A stretch of DNA of 37,265 nt from Verrucomicrobiales bacterium (lineage in GTDB: Bacteria > Verrucomicrobiota > Verrucomicrobiia > Verrucomicrobiales > DEV007), in contig JAKSBG010000371.1 of the NCBI GenBank assembly GCA_022361255.1, forward strand, positions 1 through 37,265. Reading direction: 5' to 3'. The notes below the pieces were generated by a model. It searched no databases. It was not told the origin of the DNA and was given only the letters and a program-made list of their open reading frames with translations. The position numbers and the translations under genes are program-made. Position 1 is the first letter of the stretch. Each line of letters opens with the position of its first letter. Of the stretch, positions 16,091-24,136 are shown piece after piece.

Positions 16091-16131
16091 GCATCCGGAG
16101 GCGAACTCTGTTGCGTCAAGGCAGGGTTCGG

Positions 16132-17052
16132 CTATTCCCCGAGTAGCTGCTCGAAAAGAAAGGAATTTGCCTCGCGATACTGTTCTGACTTGTGAACGCC
16201 CGGAATGATGAGGTGACATTCGACGCCCATTTCATCGCATTTTTCTTTCATCTTCACCCCATAAACGGGGTGGTGAATGCCGTGTCCGGCGTTTTTGGAG
16301 GGAACCGACATATCGCTTCCGTAGATCATGAGGAGAGGGGGATCGCCTTTACTGACGTGGTTGTAGGCGGAAAACTCCTTGTAGTGAGCTTCGTGCTTTT
16401 CGTAGTTGGCGAGTGCGGCTTCGGCATCGGGCTCGCCGACAGCGTTGGCGATCATGAGGTGATCGAGCACTTTCTCGCCAAGCCAGGGAACAATCTGTTT
16501 GGGGTCGATTGAGGTCTGTCCTCCGCGAACGGCGGCGGCTGTGACGCGGGTTGATTCGCGAAGTACGGGATCATCATTATCGGGATCGGCGAGGTCATCA
16601 TGCATCAGGATCCACATGGATGTGCAAGCACCGGCGCTGCCTCCCGTGAGCGCAATTTTATCAGGATTGATGTTCCATTCTTTCGCTTTTGTGCGGATGA
16701 ACTGAATGGCGCGTGCGGCGTCGTGGACGGGGGCGGGAAGAGGATTGTCGGGTGTGAGCCGGTATTCAACGGATGCACAGGAGATTCCCTTTTCGAGAAA
16801 AGGTTCCATTTGCCCGGGCTTTACTTTTTTCGTTCCGCCGCGCCATCCTCCGCCGTGGATGTAAACGTGGAGAGGGCGGGGGCCTTCACCCTTCGCTTTC
16901 CAGAAGTCGAGCACGTTTTCGGGGTGCGGTCCGTAGGGAACATTGGAGTGAGTCGGTGCCGGGGCTTTTGGCCTGGCTGGTTTGCGGTCGTCAGCGTGAG
17001 ACAGTCCTATGGAGATCAAAAAAACAGTGACGGGAAGTGCGTAGGATTTCAT
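16132..17052 (-). CDS. Secreted alpha/beta-hydrolase (esterase/lipase family)
   Basis: This 306-residue exported protein has a signal peptide ending near LSHA (residue 20). It shows the hormone-sensitive-lipase/BD-FAE type features. HGGGW at 66-70 forms the oxyanion hole, GGSAG at 137-141 carries nucleophile Ser139, and His287 in PGVHKSE is the likely catalytic His. The acid is probably in the segment around 246-250 (GSDMSVPS). Likely substrates are acyl or acetyl esters, for example acetylated polysaccharide, but this is inference. It lies 54 bp downstream of the TIM-barrel gene on the same strand and may be cotranscribed with it. Confidence 0.88.
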   Translation of the reverse strand: MKSYALPVTVFLISIGLSHADDRKPARPKAPAPTHSNVPYGPHPENVLDFWKAKGEGPRPLHVYIHGGGWRGGTKKVKPGQMEPFLEKGISCASVEYRLTPDNPLPAPVHDAARAIQFIRTKAKEWNINPDKIALTGGSAGACTSMWILMHDDLADPDNDDPVLRESTRVTAAAVRGGQTSIDPKQIVPWLGEKVLDHLMIANAVGEPDAEAALANYEKHEAHYKEFSAYNHVSKGDPPLLMIYGSDMSVPSKNAGHGIHHPVYGVKMKEKCDEMGVECHLIIPGVHKSEQYREANSFLFEQLLGE

Positions 17053-17106
17053 TTCTTCGAGAATGGACGGGAGGGTAGGAATCTGTCAATGGCGGTCGCA
17101 GCGTGA

Positions 17107-17994
17107 TCAGGCGGCGGACCATTCTCTGATTCTGTCGCGTATCCAGGCGATTTCCTCGAAGAGCGTTGTCCGCTCCCGGTGTCCGTGCTCAATGCACCAG
17201 GGCCCGCGAAATCCGGCGCGCTTTCCGATGCGAAAACAACGTTCGAGATCGTAGGCGGTATGCTCGCGATCCGGCCCGAGAGTTTTGACCTTAAAATCGC
17301 AGGTGGCGGCAAGAGGAAAAGTGGCCTTTAGCCCGGCATAGCGCACTTCGTCTGAACTCCAGTTTCCGGTATCGGGCGAGGCGGGCAGGTTTCGGTCGAT
17401 CTGTTTGATCAGTTTGGTGACGCTGTCAGGAGAATCCTGCATCCATCCGAAATTCTCCACCAGCATCGTGAGCCCGTTTTCGGAAGCGATATCTGCGAGT
17501 TGTTGCATCGATTCGATGAAGCCGGTGAAGTCTGCCGGTCGATCCTTTTCCGGAAGTGGGCGAATCCACCTCATCCCGAGTCGGGCGGCGGTCTGGATCG
17601 ATTTCGCGTAGGTCCTGATGCCGGCGGCACGAACGGATGCATCGGGGCTGCCGAGCTCGATTCCGGGCTGGTTCATTTTCAGATTTGTGAGAATGCATCC
17701 GGCCTCTCCGGCTGCTTTCCTGAACTGATCCAGCTCTTTTTCGTCTGCTCCGGAAAGGTTGGTCGTGGCGAGATCGAGAATCCGCAGATCCAGTTCCTCA
17801 CGAACAATCGAAGGCAGATCAGTGAGTGAGAAACCATCGGGGTCTCGAGGCCTCATGTGAGCGCCCAGAGTGGCGCAGGTGATACCGACTTCATCAGGGG
17901 CAAAGTCGCTCTTTGGGCTCCCGAAGCTGACAGCTGCCGGTGCCGCCACTGCCGTTGCGATTTGAAGAAATTCCCGACGGGAAGTCAAAGGCAT
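17107..17994 (-). CDS. Tat-exported TIM-barrel sugar phosphate isomerase/epimerase-like protein
   Basis: This 295-residue protein has a twin-arginine signal at the extreme N-terminus (TSRREFLQIATAVAAPAAVSF). An AP-endonuclease-2/xylose-isomerase-like TIM barrel follows. The pattern of metal-ligand positions is visible: Glu in MLVENFGW, an acidic residue in CDFKVK and the last Glu in WCIEHG. Family members isomerise or epimerise sugars or inositols at a divalent metal. Export through Tat implies a folded, metal-loaded periplasmic enzyme, a common arrangement in Planctomycetes and Verrucomicrobia. It lies 12 bp downstream of the 18007 gene, so it is likely in the same transcript. The substrate is not assignable. 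Confidence 0.86.
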   Translation of the reverse strand: MPLTSRREFLQIATAVAAPAAVSFGSPKSDFAPDEVGITCATLGAHMRPRDPDGFSLTDLPSIVREELDLRILDLATTNLSGADEKELDQFRKAAGEAGCILTNLKMNQPGIELGSPDASVRAAGIRTYAKSIQTAARLGMRWIRPLPEKDRPADFTGFIESMQQLADIASENGLTMLVENFGWMQDSPDSVTKLIKQIDRNLPASPDTGNWSSDEVRYAGLKATFPLAATCDFKVKTLGPDREHTAYDLERCFRIGKRAGFRGPWCIEHGHRERTTLFEEIAWIRDRIREWSAA

Positions 17995-18006
17995 GGCAGA
18001 AGAAAG

Positions 18007-19167
18007 TCAAAACTGCGGCAATCGTTCGATGGCACGGTCTTCGACTGATGGATCAACGTAGGCAGTGGAATATTTGTCATTCCCGGAAAACGAAACGAGG
18101 CCTTTTTCGTGGGTGACGCGGACGGCATATCCCCGATATCGAACTCTGCTCTTTTTTCGTTCCTCTTTTGAAAGCCCGTCATAGTCGTCCGCCGGTTTTT
18201 TGTAGGATTTTTCCGGTTTGCTGAATACGTCAAATTCGATGGACTGGTTTTGACGAAGCTTGAGAGTTTTTTCCGTTTTTGACATGACGTAGTGGTCACG
18301 TTTTTTCCACGTGTATCCAATCTGCCAGAACTCCACCTTTACCTCGGTCGGGTGAGAGGAATGGTTCAAGATTTCGCATTTTGCTCTCCATCGGTACTTG
18401 GTGGCGTGGGTTGGGGTTGCTTCAGATTTCGCATTGATTCGGATGCTGGGCAGCTTTTGTGCTGCGTCCCCGGCTTCCTCCATTGCCTTCTCCCACAAAT
18501 AGATCTCTTCATCAGCGCTCCTGCCGAATCGGTTCATTTTGTGGTTTTCCCAATTGGTTTGCTCAGCCAGATTTGTCTTTTCAGCGATCATTCGTTCGAA
18601 CTGCTCGAGGGTCGCTTTTTCCCTCGCGTCGAGTGGTTCCGGACCGCTTCTGCGGACAGCGGTTAGGACCAGTCGTACATTGGCGAGTTGATTGGAGGCT
18701 GGAGCAAAAACCTCTCCGGGTATTATGAGTTCGTAAGCCATTCTGTCTCCGGCTCCCCGGCCTTTCGAAATTTCAGAAGTGTATTTCCCGTCCTTATCAA
18801 AAAGACCCCGCGCGTTTGCTTCTCTCCAGTTTGAAATCAGTGCATTGGTGAGAAGCATCTTTTCGTAGTCTGCCATGTCCTTTCGGAAGGTCAGAGCTTT
18901 TGAAATGAGACTTTCAGGTGCCGGGCCGCTGGTGCGATAGGATTTCTCAAGGATTTCGAGGGATGCGGTCATCCGTTTTCCCAGGGTGGCTAATTCCTTT
19001 TTGTTAAACGTCCGTGCGGGAGGGGCAGGCGCGAGTTGATTCGCCAGGGCCTGGGCCTTTTTATCGATACGCGAGGCGGAGAGTCCGGTTTCGATCCCTG
19101 TGGATGTCAGGCAGAGCAGTGTGAGGACAAACAACTGTTTCGTGAGTGCCGTGGAGAAATTTTCCAT
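18007..19167 (-). CDS. Secreted protein of unknown function
   Basis: I do not recognise a family. The chosen start gives MENFSTALTKQLFVLTLLCLTSTG, a plausible signal peptide, and a 386-residue protein. An upstream TTG at 19296 would add 43 residues without hydrophobic character and nearly touch the divergent sulfatase start. The middle is helical and charged, with an EREK/Lys-rich stretch. The C-terminal ~130 residues look like a beta-rich domain (YRWRAKCEILNHSSHPTEVKVEFWQIGYTWKKRDHYV). It is followed at 12 bp by the TIM-barrel gene and probably shares its transcript. The open reading frame, codon bias and signal peptide support a real gene. Confidence 0.75.
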   Translation of the reverse strand: MENFSTALTKQLFVLTLLCLTSTGIETGLSASRIDKKAQALANQLAPAPPARTFNKKELATLGKRMTASLEILEKSYRTSGPAPESLISKALTFRKDMADYEKMLLTNALISNWREANARGLFDKDGKYTSEISKGRGAGDRMAYELIIPGEVFAPASNQLANVRLVLTAVRRSGPEPLDAREKATLEQFERMIAEKTNLAEQTNWENHKMNRFGRSADEEIYLWEKAMEEAGDAAQKLPSIRINAKSEATPTHATKYRWRAKCEILNHSSHPTEVKVEFWQIGYTWKKRDHYVMSKTEKTLKLRQNQSIEFDVFSKPEKSYKKPADDYDGLSKEERKKSRVRYRGYAVRVTHEKGLVSFSGNDKYSTAYVDPSVEDRAIERLPQF

Positions 19168-19302
19168 GAAGTCGGGGGGACTTTTCCGTGGTTTGTATGA
19201 AAGAAGGATATCTCGCGGCAAGCTCGATGTTACAGGCTTCTCACCGACTGTTCCGCGTGTAAAGTTCTTGCAGAGAGTCGCACGCAGGGTTTCCAATGGG
19301 GA

Positions 19303-20739
19303 ATGATTCGCCTGCTCCTGTTTGCTTTTTCCTGTATCTCCTTCGCTACCGCTGCGAATGAGAAACCCAATCTACTCTTTCTTTTCCTGGATGATCTGGG
19401 ATGGAAGGACACCGGCTATATGGGGTCGGATTTCTATGAGACACCAAATCTGGACCGGCTCGCCGGAGAAGGAATGATTTTCACGAACGCTTATGCGGCT
19501 GCTGCGAATTGCGCTCCGGCCCGTGCCTGTTTGTTGAGTGGCCAATACACGCCAAGGCATCAGATATTCAATGTCGGAACGGGACCGCGGGGAAAAGCTG
19601 CCCACCGCCGATTGGAGCATATACCCGGCGTGGATACACTTGATCCGGGAATCACGACATGGGCGGAATGCATCCAGAGTGCCGGATACAAAACGGCGAC
19701 GATGGGAAAATGGCATCTCAGCAATGATCCTTTGCCATACGGATTTGACATCAATGTGGCGGGAACTCATTCGGGCAGTCCGCCGAAAGGATACTATCCT
19801 CCGCATCCTAAGGTGCCGGGATTGGGTGAGGTAAGCGAGGATGAATACCTGACAGATACGATTGTGGCCCATGCAGATTCATTTTTGCGCGATCAGGTTG
19901 ACGCCCCCTGGATGTTGTATCTGACTCTCTTTGCGGTGCACACTCCGCTGGATGCCAATCGCGAAATCCTGCCGAAATACAAAAGCAAAAATCCGGGAGA
20001 TCTTCACGACCATGTTGCCATGGCGACCATGATCGAGACGGTGGATCGTGGTGTGGGACGACTGATAAAAACTCTCGAAGCGACCGGAACGCTGGACCGG
20101 ACGATCATCGTGTTTTTTTCCGACAACGGTGGTTACGGGCCAGCTACGGATATGGCACCGTTGAAGGGATACAAAGGTACCTACTACGAAGGGGGGATTC
20201 GCGTCCCCATGTTCGTACGCTGGCCTGAAGTCGTTGCGGCGGGCCGGACGTGCGACATCCCGGTTTCCGGAGTGGATCTCTTCCCGACATTCTGTGAGAT
20301 GCTGGGAGTTGATTTGCCGAAGGAGCAGCCCCTTGACGGCGTGAGTCTCGTTCCTTTGCTGCGGGGACAGGAGCACAAATGGCGTGAGCGTTCCCTCTTC
20401 TGGCATTTTCCGGCGTATTTGCAGAGCTATGGAGGGCCGACGAGTGATGAACAGCGGGATCCGCTGTTCCGGTCACGCCCCTGTTCCGTAATCAGGAAAG
20501 GAAAGTGGAAGTTGCACGAGTACTTCGAGAGAGGGGAGTTGGAGCTGTATGATCTCGATAGTGATATTGGCGAGGAGCATAACCTCGTTGACGAGAAGGA
20601 AGCTGTTGCAGCTACTTTAAAGAGGGAACTTGATGCCTGGAGAAAGAAAATCGGTGCTCCTGTCCCCATCCTGAAAAATCCAGATTATGATCCGGTGGCG
20701 GAGAGGCGGGCGATTGAGAAGGCAGGGATTCGAAGATAG
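19303..20739 (+). CDS. Secreted sulfatase (formylglycine type)
   Basis: This is a 478-residue exported arylsulfatase-family enzyme with a signal peptide ending near ATA (residue ~17). The metal-binding Asp pair is in LFLDDLGW (~30-31). The active-site signature is CAPAR at 70-74, whose Cys must be converted to formylglycine. A second metal-binding strand is VFFSDNGG near residue 270. Such enzymes remove sulfate esters from polysaccharides or steroids, and the secreted form in this phylum usually acts on algal or host glycans. No sulfatase-maturating enzyme is in the window, so maturation must be encoded elsewhere. The start is fixed by the signal peptide. It is divergent from the unknown gene at 18007-19167. 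Confidence 0.93.
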   Translation: MIRLLLFAFSCISFATAANEKPNLLFLFLDDLGWKDTGYMGSDFYETPNLDRLAGEGMIFTNAYAAAANCAPARACLLSGQYTPRHQIFNVGTGPRGKAAHRRLEHIPGVDTLDPGITTWAECIQSAGYKTATMGKWHLSNDPLPYGFDINVAGTHSGSPPKGYYPPHPKVPGLGEVSEDEYLTDTIVAHADSFLRDQVDAPWMLYLTLFAVHTPLDANREILPKYKSKNPGDLHDHVAMATMIETVDRGVGRLIKTLEATGTLDRTIIVFFSDNGGYGPATDMAPLKGYKGTYYEGGIRVPMFVRWPEVVAAGRTCDIPVSGVDLFPTFCEMLGVDLPKEQPLDGVSLVPLLRGQEHKWRERSLFWHFPAYLQSYGGPTSDEQRDPLFRSRPCSVIRKGKWKLHEYFERGELELYDLDSDIGEEHNLVDEKEAVAATLKRELDAWRKKIGAPVPILKNPDYDPVAERRAIEKAGIRR

Positions 20740-20760
20740 TGTGTGGCCACAGGAGCTGAG

Positions 20761-21291
20761 TTATTTCGAGTTTTTCAGTTCCGCTTTGAGTCCTTCAAGC
20801 TCAGCGTTTAGCTTCCGAAAGCGTTTGGTCAGAGTGCGTCCCCTGATTGTGTGACGGCCGGTCCCTGATCTCTCCTCAATTACTTCTTGCAGCTCAGCTT
20901 CTTTATCGGCGATCCTGGCTTCCAGAAACCGGGCAAAACCGGTAGTTTGCGAGGAAGCATTTTTTCCTGTAGCCGGGGTATAGATTGGATAACGCAGAAG
21001 AAAATCCCGGTCTTCACTCGAAAGTTTGCTCATCGGGATTTGAAATTGCTTGTTATCGCTCAATCGAATCAGGGAAACGGTCGCCGTGTCTCTACCGATA
21101 ACCCTGGCTTCAATCGTGCGTCCCTGAACATCAGTAAGGGTTCTTGTGAAGGGGAAGGAACTCGGTGCCTGTATGTCAACGATACGGTTTTCCCCGGGAG
21201 TCTCGCCAGGCTTTTCGCATCCGGTAAAAAGCACGACGATCGAACTTAGAATGGAGAGGAATATGCGTTGTAACAAACTGCAGTTTCTCAT
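20761..21291 (-). CDS. Putative lipoprotein with SHD1 (SLA1 homology) domain
   Basis: Starting at the internal Met gives MRNCSLLQRIFLSILSSIVVLFTGC, a lipoprotein signal with a lipobox-like FTGC, and a 176-residue protein. A longer frame to 21462 would overlap the ATPase gene and destroy this signal. A short domain resembles SHD1: TLTDVQGRTIEARVIGRD..VSLIRLSDNKQFQIPMSKLSSEDRDFL. It is common in planctomycete and verrucomicrobial secreted proteins and has no settled function. The C-terminus is a coiled coil (ELQEVIEERS... AELEGLKAELKN). It lies 140 bp downstream of the ATPase gene on the same strand and is convergent with the sulfatase. Confidence 0.75.
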   Translation of the reverse strand: MRNCSLLQRIFLSILSSIVVLFTGCEKPGETPGENRIVDIQAPSSFPFTRTLTDVQGRTIEARVIGRDTATVSLIRLSDNKQFQIPMSKLSSEDRDFLLRYPIYTPATGKNASSQTTGFARFLEARIADKEAELQEVIEERSGTGRHTIRGRTLTKRFRKLNAELEGLKAELKNSK

Positions 21292-21431
21292 GAACTGAAG
21301 TTTGCGTGTGCTGGTTTCAGCGGCAAGGGAAATTTCCGGACCACACCGCACCCTGAAAGTGAGTGTTGCGGGTAACTGCGTTAGTAGCCAAAGCTCAAGC
21401 AACAGTTTGGTCCCGGAATGCCTATTCTGTA

Positions 21432-23750
21432 TTACGACGATGGGCGGCTGATCCTCCGCCACAGAGGATCAAGATGCCGCATGATGATTTGAGCGGCCCG
21501 ATTGGATTCCGGCGTCTCTACAAACTTCGAATAGACATTGTCCGTCGCATAAAGCATGGCGAGTTCGCGGTCCTTCATTTGAATGATATCGATTCGCCCT
21601 TCCGTGACTGCAGGGCTGAAGCCGAAGCTGGAAAACAGGTTCGCCTCGAACGGAAGACTCTGGTGCGAAAAGGCGGCAATTTTTTCGTCCTGACTTGAAG
21701 CGAGGGATTGTTGCAAAAGGTTGTTCCAGAAGAAGACATTTTGCGGCGATTCGAATCCAATTACGATGGGTTTTCCATGTACGTTCCAGCGAAGACACGC
21801 AGATCGACTCCCGGGAAACCGTTCCTCTTTTTGGGCGAGCCCCGGGTGGAGTGAACCCATGTTTTGGATGAAACGTTCCAGTCGTTCTAAATCGAGTTGA
21901 AGGGCGGGTCCGGCAAGCAGCCTTTTCTCTTCTTCCTGTAGGAATGCAGCGATGTCGGGTGGAGCGGTCTCCGCGTTCAAGGGGGAGATAGGTGCCGTGA
22001 CGGGCGATACCGGTGCCGTTTCCGGTTTCGGTTTCGGGGGTTCCTTCGAATACGGAGCCTTCTGTTTTACATTCAGATTTCCCGCCTGGAATGAATCAGA
22101 AGGCGCCAGAGGCCGGTTCTTCGAGGCCGGGGGAGGCGAAGACGCTTGATTTGGATTGCTGTCCGGTTTGCTGATAGGTTGGGTCTCACTCACTACCGTT
22201 TTCCCTGTGCCCCGAATGTCGGCGATAATGGAATCGATTCCCGCGAGTTGGTCAGCAGGTGGAGGGAGGGGAGTTGAGTCCGTTCCAAGAGGAGAGACAT
22301 TCGGAATGGAATTTTGAAAAAACGGATTTTCCTGTGCCGTCGGAATAGGACGCGTCGGAGCAATAGGAGAAACCGGTGGCTCAGTCTGTTCAACGGAGGG
22401 AAATGTCGATTCGGATTCGTTTGCAGGATCAAAACGCTCTTCCGGAACATTTCTTCCGGGAGGAGCCGGGCGTTCATCCTGAAGAGCGCTGAAAAAGGCA
22501 ACTTTGTCCGTTAGCTCAGAAAGCGGTTTTTCTGCGATGTCGTCGACGACATCCTGCTCCTCCACTTTGAAGAAAGCTTCCGCGTCTGACTCCCAGAGTT
22601 CGCGGGCCTGTCGGATCACGCCGCGGGGAAACAACCTTGTCTCCGAGTCGATCCAGAGATGGTCTGTTTCCAGTTTATCGATGAAACGGCTGATGCCGGT
22701 TTCCCCCATCCCGCAGCTTTCCAGTCTCGTCCGGACGAGCTCGGAGGCGGACTCGGGGTCGATCGGTCGCAGCCGTTCGGTATCGCCCGTGATTCGATCA
22801 ATCCACGCCGAAGGGAGGCGGTCCTCGAAAACGGACTGCCAGACGTCCTCATTCATAGAGACGAGAGTGATCGACCCCGGAACGGACTCGCGGATTCCCG
22901 TGAGGATCCCCGCGATTTCCATTCCCGCCGTCTCCGAACGGAAGAACCCGTCAAGACCGTCGGCGACGATGAGGACCGGTCGATAGAAAGTGGCGATTCG
23001 CAACCACTGGAGCAGCCTTTCCCGGGCCTCACCATTCGATAAACCGCGCAGGGGATCCAAAGCACCGTCACCACGCAGATTGAAATCGATAATGAGCCTC
23101 GTCCAGAAACCGAGTTCGTTTCGGGAGAGACCGAGCTGGCGAAGAAATTCGGGAGAAGTTTCCCGGCTGAGATCGCTGGCGCGCTTGTCGATCCAGGCCA
23201 GCATTTTCGGAGAGGTTTCTGAGGAGAAAATTTCGACAAACTCGGAACGCAGCCGTGCTTCGTCGGCAGGACAGTCTTTCGGATTCAGGTTCCCTCCGGC
23301 GATGTGACTCAGAACAACCTGAGCGAGAAGAAAACGCCCCGTTTCTTCGAACTGGGAATTGGCACCCGACCGTGTCCCGGTCTCCTGGCAGAATTGACGG
23401 AGAATGGAGGAAAGTCCGACCGGCCAGGCGACCGGTCTCGATGGATCCAGCGGCAGAGTCAAAGTGGTAGCGGCAGACCGCAAATGCTGCCGCAACCGTG
23501 CTGCGAGATGCGATTTTCCGAATCCGGCCCGAGGCGCCGTGACGAGAATGGTCTTTCCGAGTTGAACGTGGGTCCTTTGCTCCTGAGGATGTATCACAAG
23601 AGACTCGACTTCCTGGACAATACGGGAGAAGGTCTGATAGTGAATGCGGGCCACACCGGGTAGATTCTCCAGTTGGTCGACGAAAATGTCTTCGGAGAAC
23701 GGATTGGACGGAAGGCCGCCTCCAGTGCAGGATAGAGATTGGTCACGCAT
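21432..23750 (-). CDS. Large P-loop ATPase with Pro-rich linker and unknown C-terminal domain
   Basis: This is a 772-residue cytosolic protein with no signal or membrane segment. Residues 1-400 form an AAA/STAND-like ATPase. The Walker A is degenerate (PRAGFGKS at 73-80, Pro in place of the first Gly), Walker B is VLIVADGLD at 259-267, sensor 1 is near Asn300 (TLVSMNED), and FPRGVIRQARELW at ~374-386 resembles a sensor 2/lid helix. Residues ~420-600 are a disordered linker rich in Pro, Ser, Thr and Glu. Residues ~600-772 form a folded domain I cannot assign (CLRWNVHGKPIVIGFES, VFFWNNLLQQ). It has a clear promoter at 23776-23804 and is divergent from MFS1. Function is unknown; a regulator or stress/defence switch is conceivable but unproven. 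Confidence 0.72.
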   Translation of the reverse strand: MRDQSLSCTGGGLPSNPFSEDIFVDQLENLPGVARIHYQTFSRIVQEVESLVIHPQEQRTHVQLGKTILVTAPRAGFGKSHLAARLRQHLRSAATTLTLPLDPSRPVAWPVGLSSILRQFCQETGTRSGANSQFEETGRFLLAQVVLSHIAGGNLNPKDCPADEARLRSEFVEIFSSETSPKMLAWIDKRASDLSRETSPEFLRQLGLSRNELGFWTRLIIDFNLRGDGALDPLRGLSNGEARERLLQWLRIATFYRPVLIVADGLDGFFRSETAGMEIAGILTGIRESVPGSITLVSMNEDVWQSVFEDRLPSAWIDRITGDTERLRPIDPESASELVRTRLESCGMGETGISRFIDKLETDHLWIDSETRLFPRGVIRQARELWESDAEAFFKVEEQDVVDDIAEKPLSELTDKVAFFSALQDERPAPPGRNVPEERFDPANESESTFPSVEQTEPPVSPIAPTRPIPTAQENPFFQNSIPNVSPLGTDSTPLPPPADQLAGIDSIIADIRGTGKTVVSETQPISKPDSNPNQASSPPPASKNRPLAPSDSFQAGNLNVKQKAPYSKEPPKPKPETAPVSPVTAPISPLNAETAPPDIAAFLQEEEKRLLAGPALQLDLERLERFIQNMGSLHPGLAQKEERFPGSRSACLRWNVHGKPIVIGFESPQNVFFWNNLLQQSLASSQDEKIAAFSHQSLPFEANLFSSFGFSPAVTEGRIDIIQMKDRELAMLYATDNVYSKFVETPESNRAAQIIMRHLDPLWRRISRPSS

Positions 23751-23775
23751 GAGGTTAATCGCGGTAATTACTGAA

Positions 23776-23804
23776 ATTATCAGATAAAAAACTCATAATT
23801 GCAA
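23776..23804 (-). promoter_or_regulatory. Predicted sigma70-type promoter of the ATPase gene
   Basis: On the minus strand TTGCAA (23804-23799) and GATAAT (23781-23776) have a 17-bp spacer. They match the consensus at 4/6 and 5/6. The -10 element ends 26 bp before the ATPase ATG. It was assigned by eye. Confidence 0.6.
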
Positions 23805-23821
23805 GAATTAATAACTTTGAT

Positions 23822-23852
23822 AAACAGGGTTAGGTTTTTGAGTGAACCCTGT
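23822..23852. repeat. AAACAGGGT-N14-AACCCTGT palindromic element, copy B
   Basis: AAACAGGGT (23822-23830), 14 nt, then AACCCTGT (23845-23852). It has the same half-sites and spacer length as copy A at 16059-16090. The 8-bp arms ACAGGGTT and AACCCTGT pair exactly. A third half-site, AACAGGGTT, follows at ~23867-23875. Confidence 0.65.
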
Positions 23853-23870
23853 GGGACTCCTCACACAACA

Positions 23871-23889
23871 GGGTTGGGGTGGGGAACCC
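23871..23889. promoter_or_regulatory. GGGTT-N9-AACCC short hairpin
   Basis: The left arm (23871-23875) overlaps the third AACAGGGTT half-site and pairs with AACCC (23885-23889) across a G-rich loop. It may be part of the same operator array as copy B. Confidence 0.35.
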
Positions 23890-23941
23890 GCGAATTCGTT
23901 GCGATTTGTGCTTGTGGAACTGGTTGGGTTTGGTAAGAAAG

Positions 23942-23982
23942 CCAACTTTCTACGCGGAATATAAATTTCGCTGGAAAGTTGG
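23942..23982. promoter_or_regulatory. Perfect 9-bp inverted repeat upstream of MFS1
   Basis: CCAACTTTC (23942-23950) and GAAAGTTGG (23974-23982) are separated by 23 bp that contain an AT-rich ATATAAATT segment. The position ~150 bp upstream of MFS1 and the spacing suggest an operator pair around a promoter, or an RNA stem in a long leader. Confidence 0.45.
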
Positions 23983-24136
23983 AACTCGTTTTCAGGTATG
24001 AAATGACTGATTGCCTGCGGAGTGCCTTTGCAGTGTCTGCTTTTTGAGCGGAGCCACTGGTAAAGGGACCCCGCATTTTCTTTCCCTTTTCCTGAAACCG
24101 GATCCAGTGATTGAAAAACCTACGAACGAATACTAT

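Larger units (their letters stand above)
23751..24136. other. Long divergent intergenic region, inverted-repeat rich
   Basis: This 386-bp gap lies between the ATPase (minus) and MFS1 (plus) start codons. It holds an AT-rich promoter for the ATPase near 23776-23804, palindromic element copy B at 23822-23852 and a GGGTT-N9-AACCC hairpin at 23871-23889. It also holds a perfect 9-bp inverted repeat at 23942-23982. No gene or recognisable riboswitch is seen in it. Confidence 0.6.

Noticed and set aside
20742-20751. TGTGGCCACA palindrome between the sulfatase and the lipoprotein
   Set aside because: A 10-bp palindrome without a loop cannot form a useful terminator hairpin, and no T-run follows.
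21328-21337. GGAAATTTCC palindrome in the gap upstream of the lipoprotein gene
   Set aside because: It is short and isolated, with no second copy or promoter relation that I could support.
24011-24136. Upstream extension of MFS1 from a TTG
   Set aside because: The added 42 residues are polar and Cys-rich with no similarity to MFS2, whose N-terminus aligns only with the shorter form.
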